Source: Roseateles sp. YR242
GTDB taxonomy: Bacteria; Pseudomonadota; Gammaproteobacteria; Burkholderiales; Burkholderiaceae_C
Assembly: GCF_900109745.1 (NCBI RefSeq)
Contig: NZ_FOAV01000005.1
Coordinates: forward strand, 248,001-312,000
DNA length: 64,000 bases
Direction: 5' to 3'
The translations under genes were made by a program, and so were the position numbers. Under the pieces are notes generated by a model. It searched no databases. It was not told the DNA's origin and saw only the letters and a list, made by a program, of their open reading frames with translations. This document shows positions 44,526-54,519 of this stretch, in pieces. The stretch's first letter is position 1, and the number at the start of each line of letters is the position of its first letter.

Positions 44526-45620
44526 TCAAGGGGTCGGCTGTTGAAGCACCCCACCCGCACCCTGGCCTGAGGGCGGTCGGCGCAGCCGGCGCATCAGCGC
44601 GGCACGCAGCGGCTCGTCATAGAAGGTCAGCGCCATCTGCGCCAGCACCACGGCCAAGGCCATGGCACCCATCGCCACCAGCACCTTGGGTACATCGGTG
44701 AAGTCCAGGTCACGCGCAAGGCGCAGCATGGGTTCATGCACCAGGTAGAAGGGGTAGGACATGACCCCCAGCCATTCCAGCCCGCGCAGGCTGGCGCTGC
44801 CTGGCGCCGCGTCCGACGCCGCGCCGAAGGCGACGATCAGGGGCAGCAGCACCAGCAGGCAGATGAGGTCGAAGACCGGCTCATGCCGCCAGAAGGGGCA
44901 CATCAGGATGGCCACCAGGCATAACAGCGGCCACATCCAATGCAGCCGCGGCAGGCGCCGATGGATGCCACTGCGACAAATGCAGACACCCACGGCAAAG
45001 GGGAAGGCCACGCGTGCAAAACCCAGCACGAAGTTGCGCGGGCCATCAAAGCCGATGGGGTCCACGCCGTTTTGCAGGACCACGGCGCCCGCCAACGCGA
45101 CGCCCAACGCCACCACGATGGCCACGGCCGCGCCACGCTTGAGCGGCTGTCCGAACTTCGTGTGCAGGCCGTAGGCCAGGTTGGCAAAGAGTTCGAAGAA
45201 CAAGGACCAGATCGGGTTGTTCACCGGATAAGCCTGGAACTGGTACTTCATGCCCATCGGCAGCAGCAGCAAGGCCGAGCCGATCAGCACCAGGGTCTGC
45301 TTCCAGGCCAGGTCACCACGCGCCAGCGCCGCCAGCAACACGACCGACCCCAGGGCAATGCCAAACGCGATGAGCGGGTAGAGCCGGATCAGCCGCACCG
45401 CGCAGAAGCGCTGCATGGACATGGTGGGCAGCTTGCGGTCGTAGGCAAAGGCCACCACGAAGCCGCTGAGGCAGAAAAAGAAGTCCACCGCCAGCGAGGC
45501 ATGGAAGGGCTTGTAGCCCAGCTTCAGCAACTGGCTGGCATGCAACACGGCCACGCACACAGCCGCCACACCACGCATGCCATCCAGCACCACATATCGC
45601 TTTGCATCCTGGTTCAGCAC
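44526..45620 (-). CDS. Acyltransferase 3 family membrane protein
   Basis: 364 residues, about ten membrane helices. The family signature is clear: YVVLDGMRGVAAVCVAVLHA (with the catalytic-loop region DG-R-G-A and the histidine of LHA), VDFFFCLSGFVVAFAYDRKL, FCAVRLIRLYPL, then WSLFFELFANLAYG. Such OafA/ExoZ-type enzymes transfer acetyl or other acyl groups to surface polysaccharides from the cytoplasmic acyl-CoA. I chose GTG 45618-45620 because GGGAGG lies six bases upstream; a TTG start at 45656 is the longer alternative. Divergent from the uronate dehydrogenase gene. Target polymer unknown. Confidence 0.88.
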   Translation of the reverse strand: MLNQDAKRYVVLDGMRGVAAVCVAVLHASQLLKLGYKPFHASLAVDFFFCLSGFVVAFAYDRKLPTMSMQRFCAVRLIRLYPLIAFGIALGSVVLLAALARGDLAWKQTLVLIGSALLLLPMGMKYQFQAYPVNNPIWSLFFELFANLAYGLHTKFGQPLKRGAAVAIVVALGVALAGAVVLQNGVDPIGFDGPRNFVLGFARVAFPFAVGVCICRSGIHRRLPRLHWMWPLLCLVAILMCPFWRHEPVFDLICLLVLLPLIVAFGAASDAAPGSASLRGLEWLGVMSYPFYLVHEPMLRLARDLDFTDVPKVLVAMGAMALAVVLAQMALTFYDEPLRAALMRRLRRPPSGQGAGGVLQQPTP

Positions 45621-45898
45621 CGCGGGCCTCCCACGCCTTGGGGTTCCGGTTGCCAAGAATGACAGACGCCGGAAACATCGGCTTCAACATTAACAAACAT
45701 TGAAGACGATTTGCTGCGGTGCACCACGCAGACCGGCCGCCAGATTCAGGGGACAAGACCAGTCGGGCCCGCAGATGCGAAGCGGGCAGCGGCGGTGCGA
45801 ACAGATGACCGGGGCCTGGGTTACCCCCCATCAAAAACCACTTGCTCGCCTGCCGGTGGTTTTGCACACTTCGCCTGAAACGCTGTTTTAAAAATTAC

Positions 45899-46732
45899 AT
45901 GACCAGCCCCTCGCCTGACCACCCCACCATCAACACCCTGCTGCTCACGGGTGCCGCCGGAACGGTCGGGCGGTTGCTGCGCGCGCCGCTGGGCACCATT
46001 TGCCGCCGCCTGGTCCTGAGCGACCGTCAGCCGCTGGGCACGCCCCTGGCCGCGCATGAGGAAGAGCGCACGTGCGACCTCACGGACCGCCAAGCGGTGG
46101 AGCAATTGCTGGCCGGGGTGGATGCGGTGGTGCACCTGGGTGCCCATTCGGTGGAAGCCCCGTATGAGCAGATCGCCCGTGTCAATCTGGACGGCGTCTT
46201 CCATCTGTACGAAGCCGCACGGCTGGCCGGCACGCAGCGTGTGGTCTTTGCCAGCTCCAACCACGTCACCGGTTGCTACGAGCAGGGCCACATGCTGGAA
46301 CCCACCGACCCGCCCCGCCCGGACGGCTATTACGGGGTGAGCAAGCTGTTTGGCGAAGGCATGGCACAGCTTTATTGGTACCGGTACGGTGTCGAGTCGG
46401 TCTGCCTGCGCATCGGCAGCTGCCTGCCCGAACCTCCCGACCGGCGCGGGCTTTCCACGTGGATCAGCCCGCGTGACCTGTTCAGCCTGGTGACTGCCTC
46501 GCTCACCACGCCCAACGTTGGTTGCCTGGTCACCTACGCCATCTCCGACAACCCCGCCCGCTGGTACACAGACGCCGGCTGGGCGCAATTGGGTTATCGC
46601 CCCCAGGACAGTGCCGATGCATGGCGAGAGCAGGTCGGCGATCGTGTCTTCCCTGCGGGCAGCCTGATGGCGCGAATGCAGGGCGGCATCTTCCTGGACG
46701 TCGGGCCGTTCGAGGCGCCGGGCTCCGGCTGA
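45899..46732 (+). CDS. udh: Uronate dehydrogenase (NAD-dependent, SDR)
   Basis: 277 residues, oxidising galacturonate or glucuronate to the aldaric acid lactone. Rossmann motif [19 protein letters not shown] contacts [10 protein letters not shown], substrate loop [13 protein letters not shown], catalytic YYGVSK (Tyr and Lys), then [20 protein letters not shown] and [13 protein letters not shown], all in the order known for uronate dehydrogenases of Agrobacterium and Pseudomonas. ATG 45899 is the first family-like start; its ribosome binding site is weak. It is followed 74 bp later by a TRAP transporter on the same strand, which should import the hexuronate, so the two steps form one uptake-and-oxidation unit. 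Confidence 0.9.
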   Translation: MTSPSPDHPTINTLLLTGAAGTVGRLLRAPLGTICRRLVLSDRQPLGTPLAAHEEERTCDLTDRQAVEQLLAGVDAVVHLGAHSVEAPYEQIARVNLDGVFHLYEAARLAGTQRVVFASSNHVTGCYEQGHMLEPTDPPRPDGYYGVSKLFGEGMAQLYWYRYGVESVCLRIGSCLPEPPDRRGLSTWISPRDLFSLVTASLTTPNVGCLVTYAISDNPARWYTDAGWAQLGYRPQDSADAWREQVGDRVFPAGSLMARMQGGIFLDVGPFEAPGSG

Positions 46733-46806
46733 TCCCGCGTCCCTCCCCGATGGTTGCCGTCATCCTCGAATCCATTCCTATAAGAAACCCACTGGAGACA
46801 ACGACG

Positions 46807-47811
46807 ATGCAGAAGACTGGAACGGCCGCTGTGGCGGCTGGCCGGGCACTCGCCCTCGGCCTCACCCTGACCTTCACCCTCACCGCCGCCTCATCCGCGC
46901 TGGCCGCGGAGTTCCGCTCCGCCGATGTGCACAACAGCGACGACTACCCCACCGTCGCCGCCGTGAAGTACATGAGCGAGTTGCTGGACAAGCGCAGCAG
47001 CGGCAAATACAAGATCAAGGTCTTCAACAAGAGTGCGCTCGGAACCGAGAAGGAGACCCTGGACCAGCTCAAGATCGGCGCGCTGGAGATGAACCGGGTC
47101 AACATCAGCTCGCTGAACTCCATCTGCCCGAAGAGCCTGGTGCCCACCATGCCCTTCCTGTTCGACTCCGTCGCCCACATGCGCAAGGTGCTGGACGGCC
47201 CGGTGGGCGAGGAGATCCTGAAGGGCTGCGAGTCCCAGGGGATGATCGGCCTGGCCTTCTACGACAGCGGCTCCCGCTCCATCTACGCCAAGAAGGCGGT
47301 GCGCTCGCCGGCGGACAGCAAGGGCCTGAAGATCCGCGTGCAGCAGTCCGAGCTGTGGGTGGCCATTGCCTCGGCCATGGGGGCCAACGCCACGCCGATG
47401 CCAGCCAGCGAGGTCTATACCGCGCTGAAGACCGGCCTGATCGACGCCGCCGAAAACAACATCCCCTCCTACGCCGGCTTCAAGCATTACGAAGCGGTGA
47501 AGTTCTATTCCGTCACCGAGCATTCGATGGCGCCGGAGGTACTGCTGATCTCCAAGGTCGTCTGGGACAAGCTGGGCAAGGCCGACCAGGACCTGTTCCG
47601 CGCCGCAGCCAAGGAATCCGTCACCTTCCAGCGCAAGAAGTGGGATGAGCAGGAGGCCAAGGACAAGGACCTGGTCGTCAAGGCGGGTTCGCAAATCGTG
47701 ACCGATGTGGACAAGGCCGCCTTCAAGGCCGCCATGGCACCGGTCTACACCAAGTTCATCAGCACGCCGGACCTGCAGCGCCTGGTCAAGGCGGTTCAGG
47801 ACACCCAGTGA
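46807..47811 (+). CDS. dctP: TRAP transporter substrate-binding protein DctP
   Basis: 334 residues with a cleavable signal peptide (hydrophobic to about residue 33, cut after SSALAA). The DctP fold is recognised by [40 protein letters not shown], the carboxylate-binding arginine in [31 protein letters not shown] and a helical C-terminus. GGAGA lies eight bases before the ATG. Gene order dctP-dctQ-dctM with overlapping ends. Substrate is probably a uronic acid, inferred from the adjacent udh and the conserved Arg, not from the sequence alone. Confidence 0.94.
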   Translation: MQKTGTAAVAAGRALALGLTLTFTLTAASSALAAEFRSADVHNSDDYPTVAAVKYMSELLDKRSSGKYKIKVFNKSALGTEKETLDQLKIGALEMNRVNISSLNSICPKSLVPTMPFLFDSVAHMRKVLDGPVGEEILKGCESQGMIGLAFYDSGSRSIYAKKAVRSPADSKGLKIRVQQSELWVAIASAMGANATPMPASEVYTALKTGLIDAAENNIPSYAGFKHYEAVKFYSVTEHSMAPEVLLISKVVWDKLGKADQDLFRAAAKESVTFQRKKWDEQEAKDKDLVVKAGSQIVTDVDKAAFKAAMAPVYTKFISTPDLQRLVKAVQDTQ

Positions 47812-48413
47812 GTGCCGCCGCATCGAGCAGCGCCGCGCTGAGCCCGGTGGCGCCTGCGGTGGACCCGTCACCGCCCGTCGGCGTGGCGGGCACACCCGAC
47901 GCGGCAGCACCCGCCGCCCGGCACCCCTACACGCGGGTGTGCGCCTGGCTGTCCAAGGCCAGCCTCATCACGGCGGTGGTGATGTTGATCGCCATCATCG
48001 TGGCGGTGCAGGCGCAGGTGGTTGGCCGCTACGTGTTCAACAACACGCCGACCTGGGCGGAAGGCCTGGCGCTGCAACTGGTGCTCTACGTCACCGCGCT
48101 GGGCGTGGCCGTGGGGGTGCGGGATGCGGGGCACATCGGCCTGGAATCGCTGGTGTCCCTGCTGCCCGAGACCTGGCGCCTCAAGCTGGAAGTATTGATC
48201 CATGCATTGGTGGGCCTGTTCGGCGCGCTGATGACCTGGAGCGGATGGCTCTGGACCCGCCTCAAGTGGGACGAGCTGGACCCAATGCTGGGTCTGCCGG
48301 TCGGCCTGGACTATCTGGCGCTGGTCATCGCTGGCGTGTTGATCGTGCTGTTCTCCATTGAACACATCGTGGCGCTGATCCGCCATGAAGAGGTGGTGCC
48401 CTCATGGAATTGA
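47808..48413 (+). CDS. dctQ: TRAP transporter small permease DctQ
   Basis: 201 residues. After a Pro/Ala-rich cytoplasmic leader of about 40 residues (unusually long for the family) come four membrane helices, with the conserved [19 protein letters not shown] between helices 1 and 2 and [17 protein letters not shown] after helix 2. Start GTG 47808 overlaps the dctP stop (GTGA). The last 10 bp overlap dctM. The small subunit joins the large DctM subunit to form the sodium-driven importer. Confidence 0.92.
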   Translation: MSAAASSSAALSPVAPAVDPSPPVGVAGTPDAAAPAARHPYTRVCAWLSKASLITAVVMLIAIIVAVQAQVVGRYVFNNTPTWAEGLALQLVLYVTALGVAVGVRDAGHIGLESLVSLLPETWRLKLEVLIHALVGLFGALMTWSGWLWTRLKWDELDPMLGLPVGLDYLALVIAGVLIVLFSIEHIVALIRHEEVVPSWN

Positions 48414-49705
48414 CTGTCCTGCTCGTGAGTTTCACGCTGCTGCTGGTGCTGGGCGTGCCGGTGGCCTTCTCCATCGGCCTCTCCTCGGTGGCCACCATCC
48501 TGTATGCCGGGCTGCCGGTGGCGGTGGTCTTCCAGAAGATGGTCGGCGGCATGCAGATCTTCTCCTTCCTCGCGATTCCGTTCTTTGTCTTCGCGGGGGA
48601 ACTGATGCTGTATGGCGGCATCGCCGACCGCATCGTGCGCTTCGCCAATTCACTGGTCGGCCATGTGCGCGGTGGCCTCGGGATGAGCAACGTGCTGGGC
48701 TGCACCTTGTTTGGCGGTGTGGCCGGCTCGCCACTGGCCGATGTGTCGGCCATGGGCTCGGTGATGATCCCGCTGATGAAGAAGGAGGGGTATGACGCAG
48801 ACTACGCCGTCAACGTCACCACCCACGCGGCCCTGGTGGGGGCGCTCATGCCCACCTCCCACAACCTCATCATCTTCACGCTGGCCACGACCGGCATTGC
48901 CTCGGTGAGTGTGTTCAGCCTCATTCTGGCCGGCGTGATTCCCGCGCTGCTGCTGACGATCTGCAATCTGGCGGCCGCCTATTACGTGGCCGTCAAGCGC
49001 GGCTATAGCACCCACGGCAGCTTCCCGGGCTGGAAGGAAGTGTTGATCGCGCTGCTGGGCGCCATGCCGGGGCTGCTGGTGGTGGTCATCATCCTGGCGG
49101 GCATCCTCTCGGGCATCTTCACCGCCACCGAATCCGCCGCCACAGCGGTGTTCTGGGCACTGCTGGTCACCGTGCTGGCCTACCGCAGCCTGAGCTGGGA
49201 GAACTTTCTGAAGGCCTGTGCCAAGGCCTGCAAAACCACCGGCGTGGTGCTGTTCCTCATCGGCATCTCGTCCGCCTTCGGTTATTTCATGGCGCTCTAT
49301 GAAGTGCCACAGAAGACCGGCGAGATGATGCGGGCCGTCAGCTCCGAGCCCTGGGTGATCTTCCTGATGATCAACGTGCTGCTGTTTGTGCTGGGCACCT
49401 TCCTGGACATGGCCGCCACCATCCTGATCTGCACCCCGATCTTCCTGCCCATCGCCGCGCAGTTCGGCATGGACCCGGTGCAATTCGGCATCGTCATGCT
49501 GATCAATTGCGCGCTGGGGCTGAACACACCACCCGTGGGCGTCACCCAGTTCGTGGGCTGCGCCATTGGCGGGGTCTCCGTGGGGCAGGTGATGCGGTCC
49601 ATCCTGCCGTTCTATGGGGCGCTGGGGGTGACGTTGATGCTGGTGACCTACGTGCCGGCCTTCTCGCTCTGGCTACCCAACCTGTTCCGGCCCGCAGCGG
49701 GTTGA
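48404..49705 (+). CDS. dctM: TRAP transporter large permease DctM
   Basis: 433-residue polytopic protein with about twelve helices. Family segments: VAFSIGLSSVATILY, FSFLAIPFFVFAGELMLYGG, GGVAGSPLADVSAMGSVMIP, GALMPTSHNLIIF, FTATESAATAVFWALLVT, and LDMAATILICTPIFLPIA. This is the sodium-coupled transport subunit. It starts inside the end of dctQ and closes the udh-dctPQM unit; the next gene begins 353 bp on. Confidence 0.95.
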   Translation: MELTVLLVSFTLLLVLGVPVAFSIGLSSVATILYAGLPVAVVFQKMVGGMQIFSFLAIPFFVFAGELMLYGGIADRIVRFANSLVGHVRGGLGMSNVLGCTLFGGVAGSPLADVSAMGSVMIPLMKKEGYDADYAVNVTTHAALVGALMPTSHNLIIFTLATTGIASVSVFSLILAGVIPALLLTICNLAAAYYVAVKRGYSTHGSFPGWKEVLIALLGAMPGLLVVVIILAGILSGIFTATESAATAVFWALLVTVLAYRSLSWENFLKACAKACKTTGVVLFLIGISSAFGYFMALYEVPQKTGEMMRAVSSEPWVIFLMINVLLFVLGTFLDMAATILICTPIFLPIAAQFGMDPVQFGIVMLINCALGLNTPPVGVTQFVGCAIGGVSVGQVMRSILPFYGALGVTLMLVTYVPAFSLWLPNLFRPAAG

Positions 49706-50058
49706 GCCCGGGCGCGCCGGTGGCGCCCCGTCTTCTCCGAGGCACCCGCGGCTTTCCCGAGTCAGTGGGCCGCCGTCGGGCGGAGGGTTGCATGCGCACC
49801 ACGAAGATGAGAACAATTCCTATCTGGTGCCCTACAATCTGACCGCATTGGGCACAGCCAACCGCATTTGACGGACCAGCCGGAGGCCTTTCCTTAGCCC
49901 TCCCTTTTCGGATTCCGTCATGTTCTTCGGTCCTCCATGGCCGGCCTGGGTTCGCCCCGGCCCGCAAGCCAGCCTTTGCCGCTCCCCTGAACGCGCGATC
50001 GGCCCCGCGATCGGCCGCGCCATCAGCACCACCATCAGCATGCGCACACGCCACATCG
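49706..50058. other. Intergenic region with Fur-box-like site
   Basis: 353 bp between dctM and the sigma factor gene. It contains the Fur-like site described below and a -10-like TACAAT at 49833-49838, and otherwise only short open stretches without coding character. Confidence 0.5.
49807..49825 (+). promoter_or_regulatory. Fur-box-like operator
   Basis: ATGAGAACAATTCCTATCT, a 19-bp imperfect palindrome close to the proteobacterial Fur consensus (GATAATGATAATCATTATC; the ATGAGAA-ATTC-TATCT form is common). A TACAAT -10 hexamer follows 7 bp on, so bound Fur would block it. The sigma factor start is about 230 bp downstream. Supports iron control of the fecI-fecR-receptor operon. Confidence 0.55.
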
Positions 50059-50583
50059 GTGACGGCGCCCCATCCCATGTCCTGGGCTGAGCCGGCGGTG
50101 CTGACACATGAGGGCCTCTATCGAGAGCACCGCTCCTGGTTGACGGACTGGCTGCGCCACCGCCTGGGCGCTGGCTCGGACCGCGCGGCGGACTTCATGC
50201 ACGATACCTTCGTGCGACTGTTGCAGGCGGGCGAACGTCCACCCGCGCTGGCCCAGCCACGGGCCTACCTCACGACCATTGCCCGGGGCCTGCTGGTCGA
50301 CCATTTCCGCCGGCAGGACCTGGAAAGGGCCTACCTGCAGGCGCTGGCGGTCCTGTCCGTCGACCTGCATCCGTCGCCGGAAGAGCGGGCCATCATCGTG
50401 GAGACACTGCTCACGCTGGACCGCATGCTGGATGGACTGGGCCCCAAGGTCCGCGAAGCCTTCCTGCTGGCGCAACTGGACGGATGGGAATACGCCCGCA
50501 TTGCCGAGCATCTGGGCGTGACGGTGAGCAGCGTCAAGAAGTACATGCACAAGGCCACCGTTCAGTGCCTGCTGCATTTGTGA
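50059..50583 (+). CDS. fecI: FecI-like extracytoplasmic-function sigma factor
   Basis: 174 residues with sigma region 2 (LYREHRSWLTDWLRHRLG, DFMHDTFVRLL, RAYLTTIARGLLVDHFRR) and region 4 (LLTLDRMLDGLGPKVREAFL, LGVTVSSVKKYMHKATVQCL). The pattern is that of FecI/PvdS-type iron-starvation sigma factors. GTG 50059 is the longest start; ATG 50077 is equally possible. It is followed 10 bp later by the fecR-like gene, as in ferric-citrate-type signalling, and lies downstream of a Fur-like site. It should direct transcription of the TonB receptor. Confidence 0.92.
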   Translation: MTAPHPMSWAEPAVLTHEGLYREHRSWLTDWLRHRLGAGSDRAADFMHDTFVRLLQAGERPPALAQPRAYLTTIARGLLVDHFRRQDLERAYLQALAVLSVDLHPSPEERAIIVETLLTLDRMLDGLGPKVREAFLLAQLDGWEYARIAEHLGVTVSSVKKYMHKATVQCLLHL

Positions 50584-50593
50584 GTCGACGCCC

Positions 50594-51544
50594 ATGGGCA
50601 GCACTGTCGTGAATTCCACCGGCGTCAGCCGCGAGCATCTGGAGGAAGCCGCTGACTGGCATCTGCGTCTGAGCGCCGAGAACCCGTCGTGCGCCGACCG
50701 CCTCGGCTGGCAGGCCTGGTATGACAAGTCGGCCGAGCACCGCGCCGCCTGGCAGCGGGTCGAGCGCCTGAAGGACCTGCTGGCCCAGGCCCCTACGCAG
50801 ACCACGCAGACGCTGACCCGCCCGCGCCGTGTCAACCGCCGTCATTTGCTCACCGGACTGGGGGCCATCGCCGTAGGCGCCCTGCTCTACCGCCACCTGC
50901 TGCCGGCCGCCACGCCGGTGGACTGGGTGGCCACCGGCCCCGGCCAGCGTCGCGAGCTGGCCTTGCCGGATGGCGGCAAGCTGCTGCTGGGCCCCGAGAC
51001 CCGGGTCGGCATCGCCTACGGTGAGCAACAACGCGCCATCCAGCTCGCCCAGGGTGCGCTGCAGTTGCAGACTGGCCAGGACGCCCGCAAGCGTCCGCTG
51101 CGCATCCTGGCGCGTGACGGCCAGATCACGCCCCTGGGCACACGCCTGACCCTGACGCAGGACGACCAGAGCTCCGTGGTGGCCGTGCAGGCCCATGCGG
51201 TGCAGGTATTGGCTACCGATGCCAAGTTCCCGATCCGCGTGGAAGCCGGACAGCGTCTGCGTTTCTTCCATGGTGGCACCGACACGCCCGGCCCGGCCAG
51301 CTTCGCGGATGAAGCCTGGACGCGGGGCGTGCTGGTGGCGCTGGAGCAGCCCCTGGATCAGTTCCTGCAGGCGCTGCAACGCCAGTCCGGTGTGGCCGTC
51401 TTCTGCGACCCGGCCATTGCGGGCGTGCGGGTGTCCGGCTCCTTCCTGGTGACCGACCCGGAACGATCGCTGGCCACCCTGGCCGATCAACAGGGGCTGC
51501 GGCTGGAACGCCGTGGCGAGGTGCTTCATCTGCGCGCGCGATGA
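50594..51544 (+). CDS. fecR: FecR-like anti-sigma factor / signal transducer
   Basis: 316 residues. Cytoplasmic N-terminal domain of the DUF4880 type (LEEAADWHLRLSAENPSCAD, then WQAWYDKSAEHRAAWQRVERL), one membrane helix (about 88-105, LTGLGAIAVGALLYRHLL), the periplasmic FecR domain (GPGQRRELALPDGGKLLLGP; RAIQLAQGALQLQTG; FPIRVEAGQRLRF) and a C-terminal STN-like domain (LDQFLQALQRQSGVAVFCDP). It should hold the sigma factor inactive until the loaded receptor signals. The STN-like C-domain mirrors the STN domain of the receptor encoded next. Confidence 0.93.
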   Translation: MGSTVVNSTGVSREHLEEAADWHLRLSAENPSCADRLGWQAWYDKSAEHRAAWQRVERLKDLLAQAPTQTTQTLTRPRRVNRRHLLTGLGAIAVGALLYRHLLPAATPVDWVATGPGQRRELALPDGGKLLLGPETRVGIAYGEQQRAIQLAQGALQLQTGQDARKRPLRILARDGQITPLGTRLTLTQDDQSSVVAVQAHAVQVLATDAKFPIRVEAGQRLRFFHGGTDTPGPASFADEAWTRGVLVALEQPLDQFLQALQRQSGVAVFCDPAIAGVRVSGSFLVTDPERSLATLADQQGLRLERRGEVLHLRAR

Positions 51545-51629
51545 AGAAGATTCTTTGAAGATTTTTTATCGGCGTTGTCCTTTTGCATTTCTCGTTCGGC
51601 CTCCATGGGTCAGTGAACCGCACCGAACC

Positions 51630-54509
51630 ATGAACGACCGCCGCTTGCCCCTCCTCCAGCCTCTGCGCACCGCCAACACCCGCCGCCCGGCGCGTACCCT
51701 CCCACCGCTGCTGGCCGCGATGCTGGGTGCAGGCCTGCTGTCCGCGCAAGCGGCCGGTGATCCCGCCCCGCGTACCGCCGCCGTGGCGCCAGCCGCACAG
51801 GCGCGCCAGTACGACATCCCGCCGTCGCCGTTGGCCGATGCATTGAACCGCTACGCCGCTGAAGCCGGGGTGGTGCTGGTGTTTGATGCCGGCCTCGTGC
51901 GCGGGCTGAAGAGCCAGGGCCTCAACGGCCGTTATGACGTCATGGCCGGGTTCACCGTGTTGCTGGCCGGAACGCCGCTGGAGGTGGTGTCTTCCAATGC
52001 CGGGGGCGTGCTGCTCAAGCGCCGGCCGGCATCCACCAGGCTGGAGGCCGATGCGGACGATGCCGACACGCTGGAGTTGCGCCTGCAGCATCTGCCCCGG
52101 GTGGCCGTCAAGGGCAAGCCGCTGCAGACGGTGGAGGGCCTGGACCGGGCCATGATCCGCAACATGCCGGCCATCAACGGCGACCTGACCAGCCAGCTCA
52201 AGCTCAACCCCAACATCCAGTACAGCGAGGACCAGCTCTCGTCCTACACCGGCGGCGAGATCGCCCCCGCCGAGATTTCGATCCACGGCGCCAAGCCCTA
52301 CCAGAACCAGATCCTTCTGGACGGCGTCTCGGTCATGAACGACCTGGACCCCGGCAACAAGATCACCCCCACCAGCCCGGAGTTCGTTCCGGGTGCCTCC
52401 CAGGCGCTGGCGGTGGACAGCAGCATCCTGTGCGAGGTGAACGTGCGGGATTCCAACGTCTCCGCCGAGCATGGGCGCTTTACCGGCGGCGTGGTGGAAG
52501 CCAGCATCTGTTCCGCGCGCAAGCGCTTTGGCGGCAACGTGGCCATCGGCTACACCTCGTCGGAATGGACCCATCTGTTCATCGACCCGGCCCGCCAGGA
52601 AGCGTTTGAAGACTCCTCCACCGCCGACCTGCAGCCCAACTTCCGCAAGTGGACTTACAAGACCACCCTGGAAGCCCGGCCCAGCGAGCAATGGGGTGTG
52701 CTGGTGAGCGCGGTGCGGCGGCAGTCCGACATCCCGCTGCGGCATTTCAGCTCCGACAACACCGGCACCACAGAGAGCCGAGAAGTCACCCAGCACCGTG
52801 TGCTGGACACGCTGGTCGTCAAGACCGACTTCACGCCCACGGGCGGCGTGCACAAGGCCGACCTCACCCTGGTCTACGCCCCAGCGGACAACACCTATTT
52901 CATCGAGGACTACCGCAACAGCGACTACACCATCAACACGGGCGGCATCAACCTCTCCGGGCGGTGGGAATCGCGTTTCGAGCCGGTCACGCTGACCAAC
53001 CAGCTCTCTTACAGCACGGTGGACCAGTCCCGCCGCAGTGATGCGGACTACTACCGCAACTGGCGCTGGTCCACGGACAAGAACTGGGGCGACTCGGCCG
53101 AGAGCAATGCCACCAGCGGCGAAGGCGCCTGGGGCGATGTGGATCAGCGACTGAAGACGGTGGGCTACAAATTCAAGGCGGCGCTCAAGCCGGTTGAACT
53201 GGGCGCCACCCGGCACCGTGTCGCCACCGGCCTGGAATGGCGTCATCAAAGCGCCGAATACGAACGCCTGAAGGCGCAGCGCTATTACCTGACTGTCGCC
53301 AACCTCCCCACCACAGGCGCCATCTCGCGCTGCGAGCTGGCCGATGGCAGCAAGGACACGCAGGCCTGCTCGGCCACCGCCAGCATCAACCGCACAGTGG
53401 GCCAGTATTTCACTCGCCTGATGACCTACAACGCCGGCAGCTTCTCGCTGGACAGCGATTCGTGGAGTGCCTATGCGGAAGACGAGATCAGTTGGCGCGA
53501 GTTCAAACTGCGCGCCGGTGTTCGAGCCGACCGGGACTCGCTGACCAAGGACGTGTCCACGGCTCCGCGCCTGGCGCTGAGCTGGCTGCCCAATGAGCAA
53601 CTGGCACTGGACGTGGGGGCCAACCGCTATGACGGCCGCAGCCTCTTCGGCTTTGCGCTGCAGGAGAAGATCCACACCCTGCTGGTCACCCAGACCCGCA
53701 GCGGCACGCTGACCTGGGGCACCGGCACACAGGCGCTGCCGCTGAACCGCCTGGAAAGCATGAAGACCCCGCATGACGACGAGCTCACCACCGGCATGGT
53801 GTTTGAGCCGGCCTGGCTGGGCGGCCCGCTGAGCCTGCGCTTCACGCAACGCGACGGCAAGGACCAGGTCATCAAGCGGGTGGTCAGCAAGCAGACCGAC
53901 TGCAATGGCGGCACCTGCTACATCTACAGCAATGACGGCCGCAGCACGACCAAGGACTGGACCCTGAGCTGGTCCAATGCCGCCGCCATCAAGACAGGGC
54001 CCGTGGCCACGCGCTGGTGGTTCGCCGTCAACAAGAGCGACATCCGCTCCAACTACAGTACCTACGCGGACAACTACTCCTCCGACAAGCTGAACGACGT
54101 CATCATCAAGTACGACGGCCAGTTCATGAACTACTCCGACATCCCGGCCGATAACTACAACCGCCCCTGGACGCTGCGCCTGGGCGCGATGAGCACGCTG
54201 CCGGCTTACCACCTCACCATCACCAACCTGCTGCGCATCCGCGACCGCTACCAGCAGATCCTGGCGAATGGCACCACGGACTACCAGGGCACGACGGTGG
54301 ACGTCTACGAGCGTACCGACCTGCCACGTTCGCTGGCCATCGACACCGGCCTGCTCTGGGAGCCCCGTGTACGGGCCGACCAGCGCCTGCAGGTGAAGCT
54401 GACGCTGGAGAACATCACCAACCGCAAGAACAAGACGACCGTCAGCAACACCTACGCCACCTATGAACGAGGCCGCAGCGTGGCCCTTGAAATCGGCTAC
54501 GACTTCTGA
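51630..54509 (+). CDS. TonB-dependent outer-membrane receptor with STN signalling domain
   Basis: 959 residues. Basic N-terminus and signal peptide ending near AQAAG, STN domain (YDIPPSPLADALNRYAAEAG to GGVLLKRR), then plug (AMIRNMPAINGDLTSQLKLN, SIHGAKPYQNQILLDGVSVM, SNVSAEHGRFTGGVVEAS) and a 22-strand barrel rich in aromatic alternation, closing with the outer-membrane end YDF. The plug with a long exposed segment resembles receptors that carry peptides or chelates more than small siderophores (judgement by eye). ATG 51630 was chosen as the start of the signal peptide; the frame is open to 51513. The FecI/FecR pair upstream implies ligand-induced expression. Ligand unknown. Confidence 0.92.
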   Translation: MNDRRLPLLQPLRTANTRRPARTLPPLLAAMLGAGLLSAQAAGDPAPRTAAVAPAAQARQYDIPPSPLADALNRYAAEAGVVLVFDAGLVRGLKSQGLNGRYDVMAGFTVLLAGTPLEVVSSNAGGVLLKRRPASTRLEADADDADTLELRLQHLPRVAVKGKPLQTVEGLDRAMIRNMPAINGDLTSQLKLNPNIQYSEDQLSSYTGGEIAPAEISIHGAKPYQNQILLDGVSVMNDLDPGNKITPTSPEFVPGASQALAVDSSILCEVNVRDSNVSAEHGRFTGGVVEASICSARKRFGGNVAIGYTSSEWTHLFIDPARQEAFEDSSTADLQPNFRKWTYKTTLEARPSEQWGVLVSAVRRQSDIPLRHFSSDNTGTTESREVTQHRVLDTLVVKTDFTPTGGVHKADLTLVYAPADNTYFIEDYRNSDYTINTGGINLSGRWESRFEPVTLTNQLSYSTVDQSRRSDADYYRNWRWSTDKNWGDSAESNATSGEGAWGDVDQRLKTVGYKFKAALKPVELGATRHRVATGLEWRHQSAEYERLKAQRYYLTVANLPTTGAISRCELADGSKDTQACSATASINRTVGQYFTRLMTYNAGSFSLDSDSWSAYAEDEISWREFKLRAGVRADRDSLTKDVSTAPRLALSWLPNEQLALDVGANRYDGRSLFGFALQEKIHTLLVTQTRSGTLTWGTGTQALPLNRLESMKTPHDDELTTGMVFEPAWLGGPLSLRFTQRDGKDQVIKRVVSKQTDCNGGTCYIYSNDGRSTTKDWTLSWSNAAAIKTGPVATRWWFAVNKSDIRSNYSTYADNYSSDKLNDVIIKYDGQFMNYSDIPADNYNRPWTLRLGAMSTLPAYHLTITNLLRIRDRYQQILANGTTDYQGTTVDVYERTDLPRSLAIDTGLLWEPRVRADQRLQVKLTLENITNRKNKTTVSNTYATYERGRSVALEIGYDF

Positions 54510-54519
54510 GGTGATGTGA

